NCBI GenBank assembly: GCA_964471865.1
Contig: CAYYHU010000006.1
Location: 1 to 64,000 of the forward strand
Source: CAYMUC01 sp964471865
GTDB taxonomy: Bacteria; Actinomycetota; Acidimicrobiia; Acidimicrobiales; Ilumatobacteraceae
Direction of reading: 5' to 3'
DNA: 64,000 nt
Numbering within the stretch: position 1 is the first letter of the stretch; every line of letters starts with the position of its first letter. The position numbers and the translations under genes are program-made. Of this stretch, positions 31,508 to 40,084 are shown one piece after another. Under the pieces are notes generated by a model, which was not told where the DNA came from, did not search any database, and saw only the letters and a list, made by a program, of their open reading frames with translations.

Positions 31508-32997
31508 TGCATCTGCCCATCGATCATCCTGCATTGAACGTTCGCCTCGCTCGCAGCGCTCCGCCAAGCGCTGGGGTCATGGGGGTCGGCGTTGCGACCT
31601 CGGGTGCGGTGCCTCGTTCGGTCGGGATGAACCGCAAGGTCCTCGAACAGCACGGGTTCACCGGCGCCCGTGCCTCGACGTTGGTCGTGCCCTCGTCGTC
31701 GAGCGCGACCGTGGTCGTGGTGGGCCTGGGCGATCCCGACGCGATCGATACCGCAGTCCTTCGGGACGCGGCGGCGGCATTGGCTCGGGCGGTTCCGGGT
31801 TGGAACCATGTCGCGACGAATCTCGTCGATGCCGGAGTGGCCGCAGGCCTCGACGCTGCCGAGGCGGCTGCAGCGGTCGTGGAGGGGGTGCGTCTGGCGA
31901 CGTATCGCTATCTGGCGCTCAAGAAGGATCGCAGTTCGGCCCCCTCGATAGACACACTGACTCTCGTCGTGGCAGCCAAATCGGCATCGGCCGCGGCTCA
32001 GGGCGCCGACCGCGGACTCGTCATCGCCGATGCGGTGCGACTGGCCCGAGATCTGATCAACACGCCGCCGGTTCACCTGACCGCGACGCGTATGGCCGAG
32101 GTGGCCGCCCAGGTGGCGTCACGCTCGGGTCTTGGTATCGAGGTCCTCGATGAACAGGGCCTCATCGAGGCGAACTGTCAGGGACTGCTCAACGTCAATC
32201 GGGGCAGTACCGAACCGGCCCGACTGATCACGCTCACCTACCGACCCCGCAACGCCAAGGGCCATGTTGCGCTCGTGGGTAAGGGCGTGATGTACGACTC
32301 GGGTGGTATCAGTCTCAAGCCCTCCGACGGCATGCACGCCATGATGAAGATGGACATGTCCGGAGCTGCTGCGGTGCTCGCCACGATGTCGACGGTGTCG
32401 GCATTGGGATGCACGAGCGCGGTGACGGGGTACCTCGTGTGCACCGACAACATGCCCTCGGGAAGCGCGCTCAAGCTCGGAGACGTGATCTCGTATCGCA
32501 ATGGCGTGACCGCTGAGATTCACAACACCGACGCCGAAGGACGACTGATCCTCGCCGATGGGCTGATTCTTGCGGCTGAAGAAAAGCCCGACGCGATCAT
32601 CGACATCGCCACGTTGACGGGCGCGTGCATGGCGGCTCTGGGAACGAAGATGGCGGGAGTTCTGGGTAACGATCAGGATCTGGTGGACCGGGTCCGAGAG
32701 TCGTCTCAGCGGGTGGATGAACTCGTGTGGCAATTGCCCCTGCATCGGCCCTATCGCAAACTCCTCGATTCGCAGGTCGCTGACATGCGCAATATCGGGG
32801 GCCCTTACGCCGGGACCATCACCGCAGCGTTGTTCCTCTCCGAATTCGTCGGCGAGGTTCCCTGGGCTCATCTCGATATCGCAGGCCCCATGAGCTCGGA
32901 TGCCGATGATGGATGGCTCACCCGAGGCGGAACCGGCTTTGGAACCCGGCTCCTCATCGACGTCGTCACCCATCACGGGCGCGGCCGCTCCCGCTGA
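31507..32997 (+). CDS. pepA: Leucyl aminopeptidase, M17 family
   Basis: 496-aa cytosolic dizinc aminopeptidase. The C-terminal catalytic domain (from about 175) has GKGVMYDSGGISLKPSDGM and MKMDMSGAA with metal-binding Lys, Asp, and NTDAEGRLILADGL, the M17 signature with Asp and Glu ligands and the catalytic Arg. The N-terminal domain has the usual loose macro-like fold. ATG 31507 overlaps the stop of the upstream micro-ORF; GTG 31504 directly before it is possible. The frame extends further upstream but that part overlaps pduO in another frame. The 3' end overlaps the next, convergent gene by 32 nt. Confidence 0.92.
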   Translation: MHLPIDHPALNVRLARSAPPSAGVMGVGVATSGAVPRSVGMNRKVLEQHGFTGARASTLVVPSSSSATVVVVGLGDPDAIDTAVLRDAAAALARAVPGWNHVATNLVDAGVAAGLDAAEAAAAVVEGVRLATYRYLALKKDRSSAPSIDTLTLVVAAKSASAAAQGADRGLVIADAVRLARDLINTPPVHLTATRMAEVAAQVASRSGLGIEVLDEQGLIEANCQGLLNVNRGSTEPARLITLTYRPRNAKGHVALVGKGVMYDSGGISLKPSDGMHAMMKMDMSGAAAVLATMSTVSALGCTSAVTGYLVCTDNMPSGSALKLGDVISYRNGVTAEIHNTDAEGRLILADGLILAAEEKPDAIIDIATLTGACMAALGTKMAGVLGNDQDLVDRVRESSQRVDELVWQLPLHRPYRKLLDSQVADMRNIGGPYAGTITAALFLSEFVGEVPWAHLDIAGPMSSDADDGWLTRGGTGFGTRLLIDVVTHHGRGRSR

Positions 32998-33499
32998 TCG
33001 TCGTCCGGCTGGCGGTTTCCCAGCGGATGTAGTCCCCGAGGAGGGCGTCGGGAAGGCGCTCTTTGAACCGCTGCGAGAGTGGGGGAACGCGCCGTCTCAC
33101 CGCAAGCATCTCGCCTCGGCGGTGAAGAAAGCCGAACAGAATCCCGCGTTCCACGGCTCGACTCAGTGAACATCGGCCACTTTGGCGATAGCCCAGGCCC
33201 AGTCGGATCGCGAGTTCGTCCAACTCGACGACACATCCCTGGGGTTGCTGTGCGAGTTCGCGGTGCAGAATGCGCACGAGACATACGGTGCTCGGACCCA
33301 ACATCGGAAGCCAGAACTGCTCGAAGCTGTGATCATCGACGCCCGGGGCATTGGTCAGCGAAGGATCACGGAACTCGATGACCCGCAGACTCGTCGCAGC
33401 CAGTGAGGCCAGGAGCGTGCCTCGGAAGGGTTCGCGGCGGCGACGCGAGTGTCCAGCGGTACTCGTTATCCGGTCGGTGGGCGAATCGGATGGCTTCAC
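32966..33499 (-). CDS. Conserved hypothetical protein, winged-helix-like
   Basis: 177 aa. The middle and C-terminal parts resemble a conserved actinobacterial group: FWLPMLGPSTVCLVRILHRELA, then VVELDELAIRLGLG with a helix-turn-helix character, SLSRAVERGILFGFLHRRGEMLAVRRRVPPL as a recognition helix and wing, and RLPDALLGDYIRWE. A DNA-binding role is possible but not shown. The first ~35 residues (Arg-rich) are poorly supported and the true start may be later, though no other good start codon exists in frame. It overlaps the aminopeptidase end and is divergent from the sirtuin. Confidence 0.6.
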   Translation of the reverse strand: MKPSDSPTDRITSTAGHSRRRREPFRGTLLASLAATSLRVIEFRDPSLTNAPGVDDHSFEQFWLPMLGPSTVCLVRILHRELAQQPQGCVVELDELAIRLGLGYRQSGRCSLSRAVERGILFGFLHRRGEMLAVRRRVPPLSQRFKERLPDALLGDYIRWETASRTTISGSGRARDG

Positions 33500-33557
33500 A
33501 CTCGGAGATGTGGGACCCAGTCCGGCGCGTTCGGATCCGTTGTGTCACCATCGCCGG

Positions 33558-34334
33558 GTGGTCGCCGAGGAAACTCCTGTGGACGAGGATGCTCTGGCCA
33601 GGGCGCGGTCCTGGATCGTTGCGAGCCGCCGGGTGGTGGCACTCACCGGAGCAGGGATCTCGACGGATTCGGGAATTCCAGACTTCCGCGGTCCCAACGG
33701 TCTGTGGACCAAGGATCCCGATGCCGAGAAGGCCTCGTCGCTCGAGTACTACCTGAACGATCCACTCCTTCGCCGAAAGGCCTGGCAGAACCGCCTGACG
33801 ACCCCGGTGTGGAGCGCCCGGCCCAATGCCGGCCATGATGCCCTGGTGGCGATGGAACGTGCCGGAGCGCTCACGGCTCTGGTCACCCAGAACATCGACG
33901 GACTTCATGTGGTGGCTGGTTCGGATCCCTCCATCGTCCACGAGGTCCATGGAACCATCCACCGAAGTGCTTGTTGGGAGTGCGGCGATCGGCGACCCAT
34001 GCCTGAGACTCTCGATCGCGTGCGCGCCGGAGAAGACGATCCGTCGTGTCTGCTCTGTGGCGGGATACTCAAGAGCGACACGATCAGTTTCGGACAGTCT
34101 CTGGATCCCGAGGTGATCGGAGCGGCGATGCAGGCTGCCGATGGAGCCGAAGTGCTCGTCGCAGTCGGGACGACGTTGGGGGTTTTCCCGGTGGCCAACA
34201 TGGTGCCGCGCGCCAAGGCTGCGGGAGCGCGCATCATCATCGTGAACGGTGAGAGCACCAAGATGGACCGCTACGCCGACGCGATTCTGTTGGGCTCGAT
34301 CGCTGACATCCTCCCCCAACTCGTGTCGCCCTGA
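33558..34334 (+). CDS. Sir2-family NAD-dependent protein deacylase (sirtuin)
   Basis: 258 aa with a full sirtuin core: GAGISTDSGIPDFRGPNGLW for NAD, TQNIDGLH, the catalytic His in EVHGTIHRS, a zinc ribbon with CWEC and CLLC, and VAVGTTLGVFPVAN plus IIVNGEST near the end. It would remove acyl groups from protein lysines. GTG 33558 is chosen because it leaves a 58-nt divergent region to the preceding gene; the reading frame extends upstream but without homology. No leaderless hexamer is evident here. Confidence 0.92.
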   Translation: MVAEETPVDEDALARARSWIVASRRVVALTGAGISTDSGIPDFRGPNGLWTKDPDAEKASSLEYYLNDPLLRRKAWQNRLTTPVWSARPNAGHDALVAMERAGALTALVTQNIDGLHVVAGSDPSIVHEVHGTIHRSACWECGDRRPMPETLDRVRAGEDDPSCLLCGGILKSDTISFGQSLDPEVIGAAMQAADGAEVLVAVGTTLGVFPVANMVPRAKAAGARIIIVNGESTKMDRYADAILLGSIADILPQLVSP

Positions 34335-34355
34335 CAGCCGTCGGGGTGGCATCGT

Positions 34356-34374
34356 CGACGCGGGTGACCCGTCG
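34356..34374 (+). terminator. Hairpin downstream of the sirtuin gene
   Basis: CGAC(gc)GGGT-ga-ACCC-GTCG style stem with a 2-nt bulge, 22 nt after the sirtuin stop and ahead of the next promoter. Confidence 0.35.
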
Positions 34375-34440
34375 GGAGCAGCGAGATCGGCTGGCGCTGG
34401 TGCCGGCGGCCTCGGATGTCGCAATTCCCGACTAGTTCGG

Positions 34441-34446
34441 TAGTGT
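34441..34446 (+). promoter_or_regulatory. Predicted -10 of the rhodanese-E1 gene (TAGTGT)
   Basis: TAGTGT 7 nt before ATG 34454 in an A/T-richer stretch. Confidence 0.5.
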
Positions 34447-34453
34447 TTAGCGC

Positions 34454-35626
34454 ATGCCGACCTTTCGCGATCTGCTCGCCGCCGCCAAGGCCGAGATCCG
34501 CGAGGTGGACCCCGCCTGGGTGGCGGACCGTCTCGCCGAGAGCGCCGCACCGATCCTGCTCGATGTGCGCGAACCCGATGAAGTGGAGCAAGGAACCGTC
34601 GCCGGTTCGATCCACGTGCCCCGAGGTCATCTCGAGGCCCAGATCGAGAACCGCATCGCGGACAAGTCGACACCCGTGGTGGTGTATTGCGCGGGCGGGG
34701 TGCGCAGTGCTTTCGCCACCAAGACTCTCCAAGATCTCGGCTACGGCGATGTGGTGTCGATGGCGGGCGGTTTCGGTCGGTGGAAAGACGAGGGTCGCCC
34801 ATGGACGATTCCGGTGACGTTGACACCTGATCAGCGCAACCGGTATCAGCGCCATCTCCTGTTGCCCGAGGTCGGGGTCGAGGGTCAGGCGAAACTGCTC
34901 GAGTCCAGAGTGCTGATGTTGGGGGCTGGGGGACTGGGGAGCCCGGCGGCTCTCTACCTCGCGGCGGCAGGCGTGGGAACGATCGGCATCGTCGACATGG
35001 ACGAGGTTGATGCGTCGAATCTTCAGCGTCAGATCCTGCACAATCTGGATCGCGTCGGGGACCGCAAGGTTGATTCGGCCAAGAAGACCTTGACTGCGTT
35101 GAACCCCGACGTCGACGTGGTCACCTACGACACTCGTCTGTCGGCGGAGAACATCATCGACATCATCGACGGCTACGACGTGATCGTGGATGGGGCCGAC
35201 AACTTCCCCTCGCGGTATCTGCTCAACGATGCCAGCGTGAAGTTGGGGATCCCCGTCGTGCACGGTTCGATCTTCCGTTTCGAAGGGATGGTGTCGGTGT
35301 TTCATCCCCGACTGGGACCGACCTACCGCGACATGGTGCCCGAACCGCCGCCCGCTGAGCTGGCTCCCTCGTGTGCCGAGGCCGGCGTGCTCGGTGTTCT
35401 GCCCGGGATCATCGGTTCGATCCAGGCGCTCGAAGCGCTCAAGGTTCTGCTCGGCCTCGGCGATCCGCTCATCGGACGCATCCTGGCGGTGGACACCACC
35501 GAGATGACGTTCCGCACGTTCAACCTGCGCCCGGATCCGGCCAATGAGGTGACCTGGGCGAACCGCGACCGCATCGAGATTCGTGAACTCGACGGACTGT
35601 GTGCTCCGGGGTTGACGGATCACTGA
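34454..35626 (+). CDS. Rhodanese-E1 fusion, MoeB/ThiF-type sulfur-carrier adenylyltransferase
   Basis: 390 aa with two domains. A rhodanese domain comes first (about 15-115, active-site Cys79 in YCAGGVRS), then an E1-like domain (from about 125) with the ATP loop GAGGLGS (157-163), DMDEVDASNLQRQ, DGADNFPSRYLLND, and the conserved Cys307 in PSCAEAGVLG. The zinc CxxC of MoeB is replaced (TYRD at 290-293). It should activate the C-terminal Gly-Gly of a MoaD/ThiS/CysO-like carrier and load it with sulfur. Mycobacterial MoeZ has the two domains in the opposite order. The molybdopterin oxidoreductase in this window is a possible end user. No small carrier gene is adjacent. Confidence 0.88.
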   Translation: MPTFRDLLAAAKAEIREVDPAWVADRLAESAAPILLDVREPDEVEQGTVAGSIHVPRGHLEAQIENRIADKSTPVVVYCAGGVRSAFATKTLQDLGYGDVVSMAGGFGRWKDEGRPWTIPVTLTPDQRNRYQRHLLLPEVGVEGQAKLLESRVLMLGAGGLGSPAALYLAAAGVGTIGIVDMDEVDASNLQRQILHNLDRVGDRKVDSAKKTLTALNPDVDVVTYDTRLSAENIIDIIDGYDVIVDGADNFPSRYLLNDASVKLGIPVVHGSIFRFEGMVSVFHPRLGPTYRDMVPEPPPAELAPSCAEAGVLGVLPGIIGSIQALEALKVLLGLGDPLIGRILAVDTTEMTFRTFNLRPDPANEVTWANRDRIEIRELDGLCAPGLTDH

Positions 35627-35688
35627 CTGTGAATTGACCTGCCGCATGTAAGACATTTCCCGACTACGTAGCTCAGAGACAACTGCCG

Positions 35689-35694
35689 TATATT
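35689..35694 (+). promoter_or_regulatory. Predicted -10 of the LPATG surface protein (TATATT)
   Basis: TATATT, the most A/T-rich -10 in the window, 8 nt before ATG 35703. A TACGTA palindrome (35665-35670) lies upstream near the -35 position. Confidence 0.5.
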
Positions 35695-35702
35695 CTTCGC
35701 CT

Positions 35703-37862
35703 ATGGCGACGTTTTCGAGCAGAGGCCCACGGCAGAGAAGGGTGTGGGGTCGACTGGTCACAGCGACCCTCATGGTGGCGGTGACTGGGGCCTTGGTCGT
35801 GGCGGCCTCCCACGGGTCGCGGTTGGCGGCCCAGGCCGCCCCGGTGCAGTCGAATTTCATCAATTGGACGGCACCCGCTGCGTATCCGCTGTCGACGTCT
35901 GGAGTTGCCACACAGCCCTACGCTCCGACGGCGTCGGGAACCTTGCCGATGCCTGATGGCTCCACCGTGTACGTCAAACTCACGGGCGAGGTGGTGCAGC
36001 CGGCGGGGGGTGGGGCATATTCGGGCTTCAGCCAACCGGCTGGCTACTGGACCGAGGCGGCTCGTGGGGTTCAGGCTGGCACGTACATCAGTGCCAACGT
36101 GCCCGAGGCCCCTTCCAACGGTGACCGCATCGGCCTGATCGGAACCGGCTCTGATCGTCAGACTCTCGAATTCTTCAGTGATCCGACGCTGACCACCCCG
36201 GTGGCCGTCAACAACATCGTGATGTTCGTGTGGTCGCTCGGGAGTGGTGTGAGCTACGGCTCCTGGGCGTTCGATCAGAACTTCTCGTTAGTCAGCACCA
36301 ATACCGGACAAATCGGCGCCTCGAATACCTATAGCCTCACGCGAGCAGCCCGCACCGATGCGTCCGTGCTCAGTGGCCTCGAAGGCGGCGGCGTGTTGCA
36401 GTTTCCAGCGGCAACCTCGTCGATTTCGTGGACGGTGGAACTGGCTGAGAACTACGCCGTGTGGAACATCGGTGCTACCAATGCCCCCGCCCCGTTCGCC
36501 GCGTCGAGCGCCTTCAAGCCCTGTTCCGTCCCGTTTCTGGGGCAGGGGCAGTCAGCAGAGGTCGCAGGGGTGACGGTCACCGCCACGACCGTCTCGGCCG
36601 TCAGCGCTGGCGGCGACGCCTATCGCTTTACACAGGGAACGGCCACCACGGCTGCGTTCAGTTTCAGCCCGGCCGTTCCGGCTTTCCGGGTGAGCGCGAG
36701 TGCCTTGACGGCCGCCGATCGGTTCCTCGTGAACGCCACCAATGCTGCCAACGCGTCGGTGCTCGCGACCTCCATGGTCAGTACCAGCGCCCGCTACGAC
36801 TACTTACGAGGTGCTTCGGTCAGTACGTCGGCGGCAGCACGCGTCGACTTCGACGGTGCCGGTACATCTGATGTGAACCTGTACCTGAACTGTTCAGAGA
36901 TCGCACCCAACCGTGCTGCCACCGCGGGTCGCGAGGGAGAGGCGATCCCCCAAGTCGACTTCACGGGAGACGGTTTCAGCGGCACGGTCACCTTCGCGGT
37001 GGCGTCGGGCGCCCTCCCGTCCGGGTTGACTCTCGACCCGGCCACCGGCTTCATCACAGGAACGCCTACCGAAGCCCAGTTCTCCACAGTTGAGATCAGT
37101 GCGACTGGTTCCGAGTGGGGCTTCGCCACGACCACCATCACCTTCGACTTTCGCGACGCCGTGGTTCCTCCACCTCCACCGGTGACCACGTCGACGACCG
37201 TGCCGTCATCGACGACGCCCCCCACCACGCAACCGGAGACAACGGAGCCGCCCGCCTCTGAACCTCCCGTGCCGGTTCGTGACGAATCTGGTGACCTGCC
37301 GACCGCACCTGCTGGGTCGGGCGTGGCCACCGAGGACGGCGTCGACGTGCCGGTCGACGTTGTCATCGAAGACGACTCGGCGTTGGTCATGCGTGGGCAG
37401 GACTTCGAATTGCGTCTCGCAGGTGACTGTGAGGAGGGATGCACGCTGATTCGGGACGAGACCGGGCGTGAGGTACTGCTGTTCGACGAGGCTGGAGATG
37501 CCAAGGTCTCAGGTTTCGGCTTCAAGGCGGGAACACTCGTGCACGTGTGGATCTTCTCCGAGCCGCGTTACCTAGGTGCCCTTCTCGTTCAAGACGATGG
37601 GACATTCTCGGGCTCGTTTTCCCTGGCTGGGATCCCGGTGGGTGATCACACCCTTCAGACGAACGGGGTGAGCTTCGATGATCAACCCCGATCGGCGAAC
37701 ATCGGCATCGTGGTGCAGACGTCACTAGCGCCAACCCCTCTCCCCGGCTCGCTGCCCGCCACCGGTTCCGACCGAGACCTCGCTGGAGTGGCGCTGCTCG
37801 TCGGCCTGTCGGGCGTCATGCTGCTGGCCTTCGCTCGAGGTCTGGTGGTGCGTCGTCGGTGA
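35703..37862 (+). CDS. LPATG-anchored cell-surface protein
   Basis: 719-aa exported protein. A basic N-terminus and long hydrophobic signal (cleavage near AAQAAP, about residue 46) lead to a Ser/Thr/Ala-rich beta domain, an Ig-like putative-binding (He_PIG) domain at about 405-480 (GTVTFAVASGALPSGLTLDP...GFITGTPTEAQ), a Pro/Thr linker, and a further beta domain containing a CEEGC pair. It ends in a sorting signal: LPATG at 684-688, a hydrophobic stretch and RRR. A class-E-like sortase should link it to peptidoglycan; no sortase lies in the window. Function is unknown, with adhesion or surface-layer roles plausible. Confidence 0.8.
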   Translation: MATFSSRGPRQRRVWGRLVTATLMVAVTGALVVAASHGSRLAAQAAPVQSNFINWTAPAAYPLSTSGVATQPYAPTASGTLPMPDGSTVYVKLTGEVVQPAGGGAYSGFSQPAGYWTEAARGVQAGTYISANVPEAPSNGDRIGLIGTGSDRQTLEFFSDPTLTTPVAVNNIVMFVWSLGSGVSYGSWAFDQNFSLVSTNTGQIGASNTYSLTRAARTDASVLSGLEGGGVLQFPAATSSISWTVELAENYAVWNIGATNAPAPFAASSAFKPCSVPFLGQGQSAEVAGVTVTATTVSAVSAGGDAYRFTQGTATTAAFSFSPAVPAFRVSASALTAADRFLVNATNAANASVLATSMVSTSARYDYLRGASVSTSAAARVDFDGAGTSDVNLYLNCSEIAPNRAATAGREGEAIPQVDFTGDGFSGTVTFAVASGALPSGLTLDPATGFITGTPTEAQFSTVEISATGSEWGFATTTITFDFRDAVVPPPPPVTTSTTVPSSTTPPTTQPETTEPPASEPPVPVRDESGDLPTAPAGSGVATEDGVDVPVDVVIEDDSALVMRGQDFELRLAGDCEEGCTLIRDETGREVLLFDEAGDAKVSGFGFKAGTLVHVWIFSEPRYLGALLVQDDGTFSGSFSLAGIPVGDHTLQTNGVSFDDQPRSANIGIVVQTSLAPTPLPGSLPATGSDRDLAGVALLVGLSGVMLLAFARGLVVRRR

Positions 37863-37892
37863 TGAGCGACTAGCGCCCACAGTTTGCTCATC
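37861..37892 (+). terminator. Inverted repeat after the LPATG gene
   Basis: GATGAGC (37861-37867) and GCTCATC (37886-37892), extendable by two weak pairs inward, begin within the stop codon. A transcript hairpin here would protect or end the mRNA. Confidence 0.45.
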
Positions 37893-38234
37893 GCCCACCC
37901 CGGTCATACCGGTTGGCGGGAAGTGGCAGCGCCTCGTCCTGGCGGGAACATCGCTCTCGATGCGCGCCGAGTGGTGATCATGGCCTGAGTGTCGTCATGG
38001 CGACCCCGAGTCTGCTGGGTGCGTGAAGGACCGTGGCGTCCTCAATGATCACCCACACCATGATCGACCGCTCTGTCCGGTTCGGGCCCGGGTGGTCGTG
38101 ATCACGGTGGCCCGGGGCGGGCTGCGGCCATGGCGTCGATTCCGCTCAGGTGCCCGCTGTCATGAGCGCCGCTGACGCACCCTCGGATGAATGGATCGCC
38201 AACTCACCAGTTCGCTGGCAGCAGGGTCTGAGCT
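37893..38234. other. Intergenic stretch without a recognisable gene
   Basis: The longest non-coding gap in the window. No reading frame with coding character, RNA fold or mobile-element end is apparent. It contains three TGATCA palindromes (37975-37980, 38046-38051, 38099-38104) that could be chance or binding sites. Confidence 0.5.
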
Positions 38235-39101
38235 CTACAGCGTTTCTCGGCTCTGCATCATCGCCCCGGTGATCACCAAGGCGATACCGATCGCGTCAAC
38301 GACTCCAGGGATCTGGCCCAATGTGATCGCTCCCATGATGGTCGCGGTGACCGGAAGCAGAGCCAGCAGCACCGAGAACCGGCGCACCGGAATACGGCGC
38401 AGGACGTGTTGATCGATCCCGTAACCGACGGCGCTCGACAGGATCCCGACGGCGCCACAGGCGAGCAGCAGCGAGGGCGATCCCCAGACCGGACCGCTGC
38501 CCGGGGCCCCGATGGGCACGAACGCAACAGCGGCGATGCCGAGTCCGACGGCCAACCCTGATAGCCCGCGATCGAGTCGAGCAACGTGGGCGCCCACCAC
38601 GATGTAGGCGGCCCACATGGCGGATGCCGCCAGGATGAAGACCACCCCGAGGGGGTCATCCACGCCCAAGCCCGACAACACTGCGACCCCTAGTGCCGCG
38701 CAGCCCAACGCAACGGCGTTTCTCGTCGTTCGCGTGCGTGCCGCGGCCACTGCGATCGGTCCGATGAACTCGATCGTCACGCCGGTGCCCAAGGGCATCC
38801 GATCGATGCCGAGGTAGAAGAAGGTATTCATCGCCGCGGTGGCGACACCGAAAACGGCGGCTGCACCCAGTTCGGCGCGGGTCCAACGACGGCTGCGCCG
38901 AGTGCTCGTGACCAGACCCAGAGCCACCGCACCGCCCAGGATGCGAAACCATGCCACGGTGACAGGACCCACCTCGTCGAAGAGGTTCACCGCAATGGCG
39001 GCCCCCAGGTACTGCGAAACCCCCGAGATGATGAAGAGCGCTTCCGGGCGAAAGACCCGTTCGGAGGCAGGGCTCGACGTGGTCGACGATCGAGACGTCA
39101 T
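38235..39101 (-). CDS. EamA/DMT-superfamily exporter (RhtA-like)
   Basis: 288-aa membrane protein with ten predicted helices in two EamA repeats (about 25-140 and 150-285). Segments such as SQYLGAAIAVNLFDEVGPVTVAWFR, GIDRMPLGTGVTIEFIGPIAVA and ALLPVTATIMGAITLGQIP match the RhtA threonine/homoserine exporter branch. The cargo is not certain. A short Ser/Thr-rich N-terminus precedes helix 1. It lies downstream of the class II aldolase on the same strand with a 60-nt gap. Confidence 0.85.
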   Translation of the reverse strand: MTSRSSTTSSPASERVFRPEALFIISGVSQYLGAAIAVNLFDEVGPVTVAWFRILGGAVALGLVTSTRRSRRWTRAELGAAAVFGVATAAMNTFFYLGIDRMPLGTGVTIEFIGPIAVAAARTRTTRNAVALGCAALGVAVLSGLGVDDPLGVVFILAASAMWAAYIVVGAHVARLDRGLSGLAVGLGIAAVAFVPIGAPGSGPVWGSPSLLLACGAVGILSSAVGYGIDQHVLRRIPVRRFSVLLALLPVTATIMGAITLGQIPGVVDAIGIALVITGAMMQSRETL

Positions 39102-39161
39102 GAGGGTCTCGTCACCTGGAGAAGTCGCGGATTCGTCAGGGTCTGTGTCGGCTGTATCGAC

Positions 39162-40016
39162 TCAGTCGAAGAGATCCGGATCGGTTCGACAGATCTCCTG
39201 CCACAGCGGTTGGAAGCTGAACCATCCCGCCAGGGGAAAGCCGGTTTGTTGGGCGGTGTAGCGAGCGTGCTCCGGGCGGATTTCGACGGGATCCCCGGCT
39301 GCCATAGCGAGTAACTGAGCGTGGCAGGACCGTTCCATGGACAAGAACCAGAATGCCGCCTCGTCCACGGTCTCACCCACGGTGAACAGCCCATGGTTCC
39401 GGTGGATCGCAGCCTTGCCGCGAGGAAACTTGGACGCCAGTTCTCGTCCCGCTTCCACTTCGAACACCACGGCGCCGCCCTGTTCGGCGATGACGACGTG
39501 GTCCTCGTAGAAGATGCACGCATCCTGGGTCAGCGGAGCCAGGGGAATCCCCAGTGACGAGAACGCCTTCCCATGGACCGAATGGGCGTGGGCTGCTGCC
39601 ACGACATCGGGACGAGCCTGGTGGATGGCGGCATGGATGACGAACGCCGCCCGGTTGACCGGATGCTCACCGTAGACGACGTCGCCATCGTGGTTGACCA
39701 GGATCAGATCGCTCGAGCGGATATGGCGAAAGCTCATTCCGAAGGGATTCACCCAAAAGTGATCGGGGAATTCCGGATCGCGCACGGTGATATGCCCCGC
39801 AACGCCCTCGCCGAAACCCAAACGCCCGAACACTCGCAGGGCCCCCGCCAGTTTCGCTTTGCGGTGGCGGCGCTCGTCGGCGACATCGTCGAAGGTTTCA
39901 GGCCCCGACAGCGACGCGGTCTTGGGTGTGAGCTCCACGCCGTCGATCTGGGCCACAGCCGCTGGGCTCGTGGACACCGCGGACGACTCGATGCGATGGG
40001 GTTCGGTCACAGACAT
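39162..40016 (-). CDS. Class II aldolase/adducin family protein
   Basis: 284 aa. After a variable N-terminal ~45 residues, the aldolase fold begins (RHRKAKLAGALRVFGRLGFGEGVAGHITVRDPE). HAHSVHGKAF contains the zinc-binding His pair and IHRNHGLFTVG the third, with VNPFGMSFRHIRSSDLILV between. Members include fuculose-phosphate aldolase-like enzymes and eukaryote-like adducin domains; the substrate is not determined. ATG 40016 has TAACGT 6 nt upstream. It is divergent from the RidA gene. Confidence 0.85.
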   Translation of the reverse strand: MSVTEPHRIESSAVSTSPAAVAQIDGVELTPKTASLSGPETFDDVADERRHRKAKLAGALRVFGRLGFGEGVAGHITVRDPEFPDHFWVNPFGMSFRHIRSSDLILVNHDGDVVYGEHPVNRAAFVIHAAIHQARPDVVAAAHAHSVHGKAFSSLGIPLAPLTQDACIFYEDHVVIAEQGGAVVFEVEAGRELASKFPRGKAAIHRNHGLFTVGETVDEAAFWFLSMERSCHAQLLAMAAGDPVEIRPEHARYTAQQTGFPLAGWFSFQPLWQEICRTDPDLFD

Positions 40017-40022
40017 GCCGTC

Positions 40023-40028
40023 ACGTTA
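40023..40028 (-). promoter_or_regulatory. Predicted -10 of the class II aldolase (TAACGT)
   Basis: TAACGT 6 nt before ATG 40016 on the minus strand. Confidence 0.5.
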
Positions 40029-40084
40029 GGCCTCCTGGCGGCCGCGGCGCGCGGCGGATGGGGCGCGGGTGGGATCATGGTGAG

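Noticed and set aside
34425..35666. Shared decamer TTCCCGACTA upstream of the rhodanese-E1 gene (34425-34434) and the LPATG gene (35657-35666)
   Set aside because: The distances to the two -10 boxes differ (6 versus 22 nt), so a common -35 or operator role is not supported by two copies alone.
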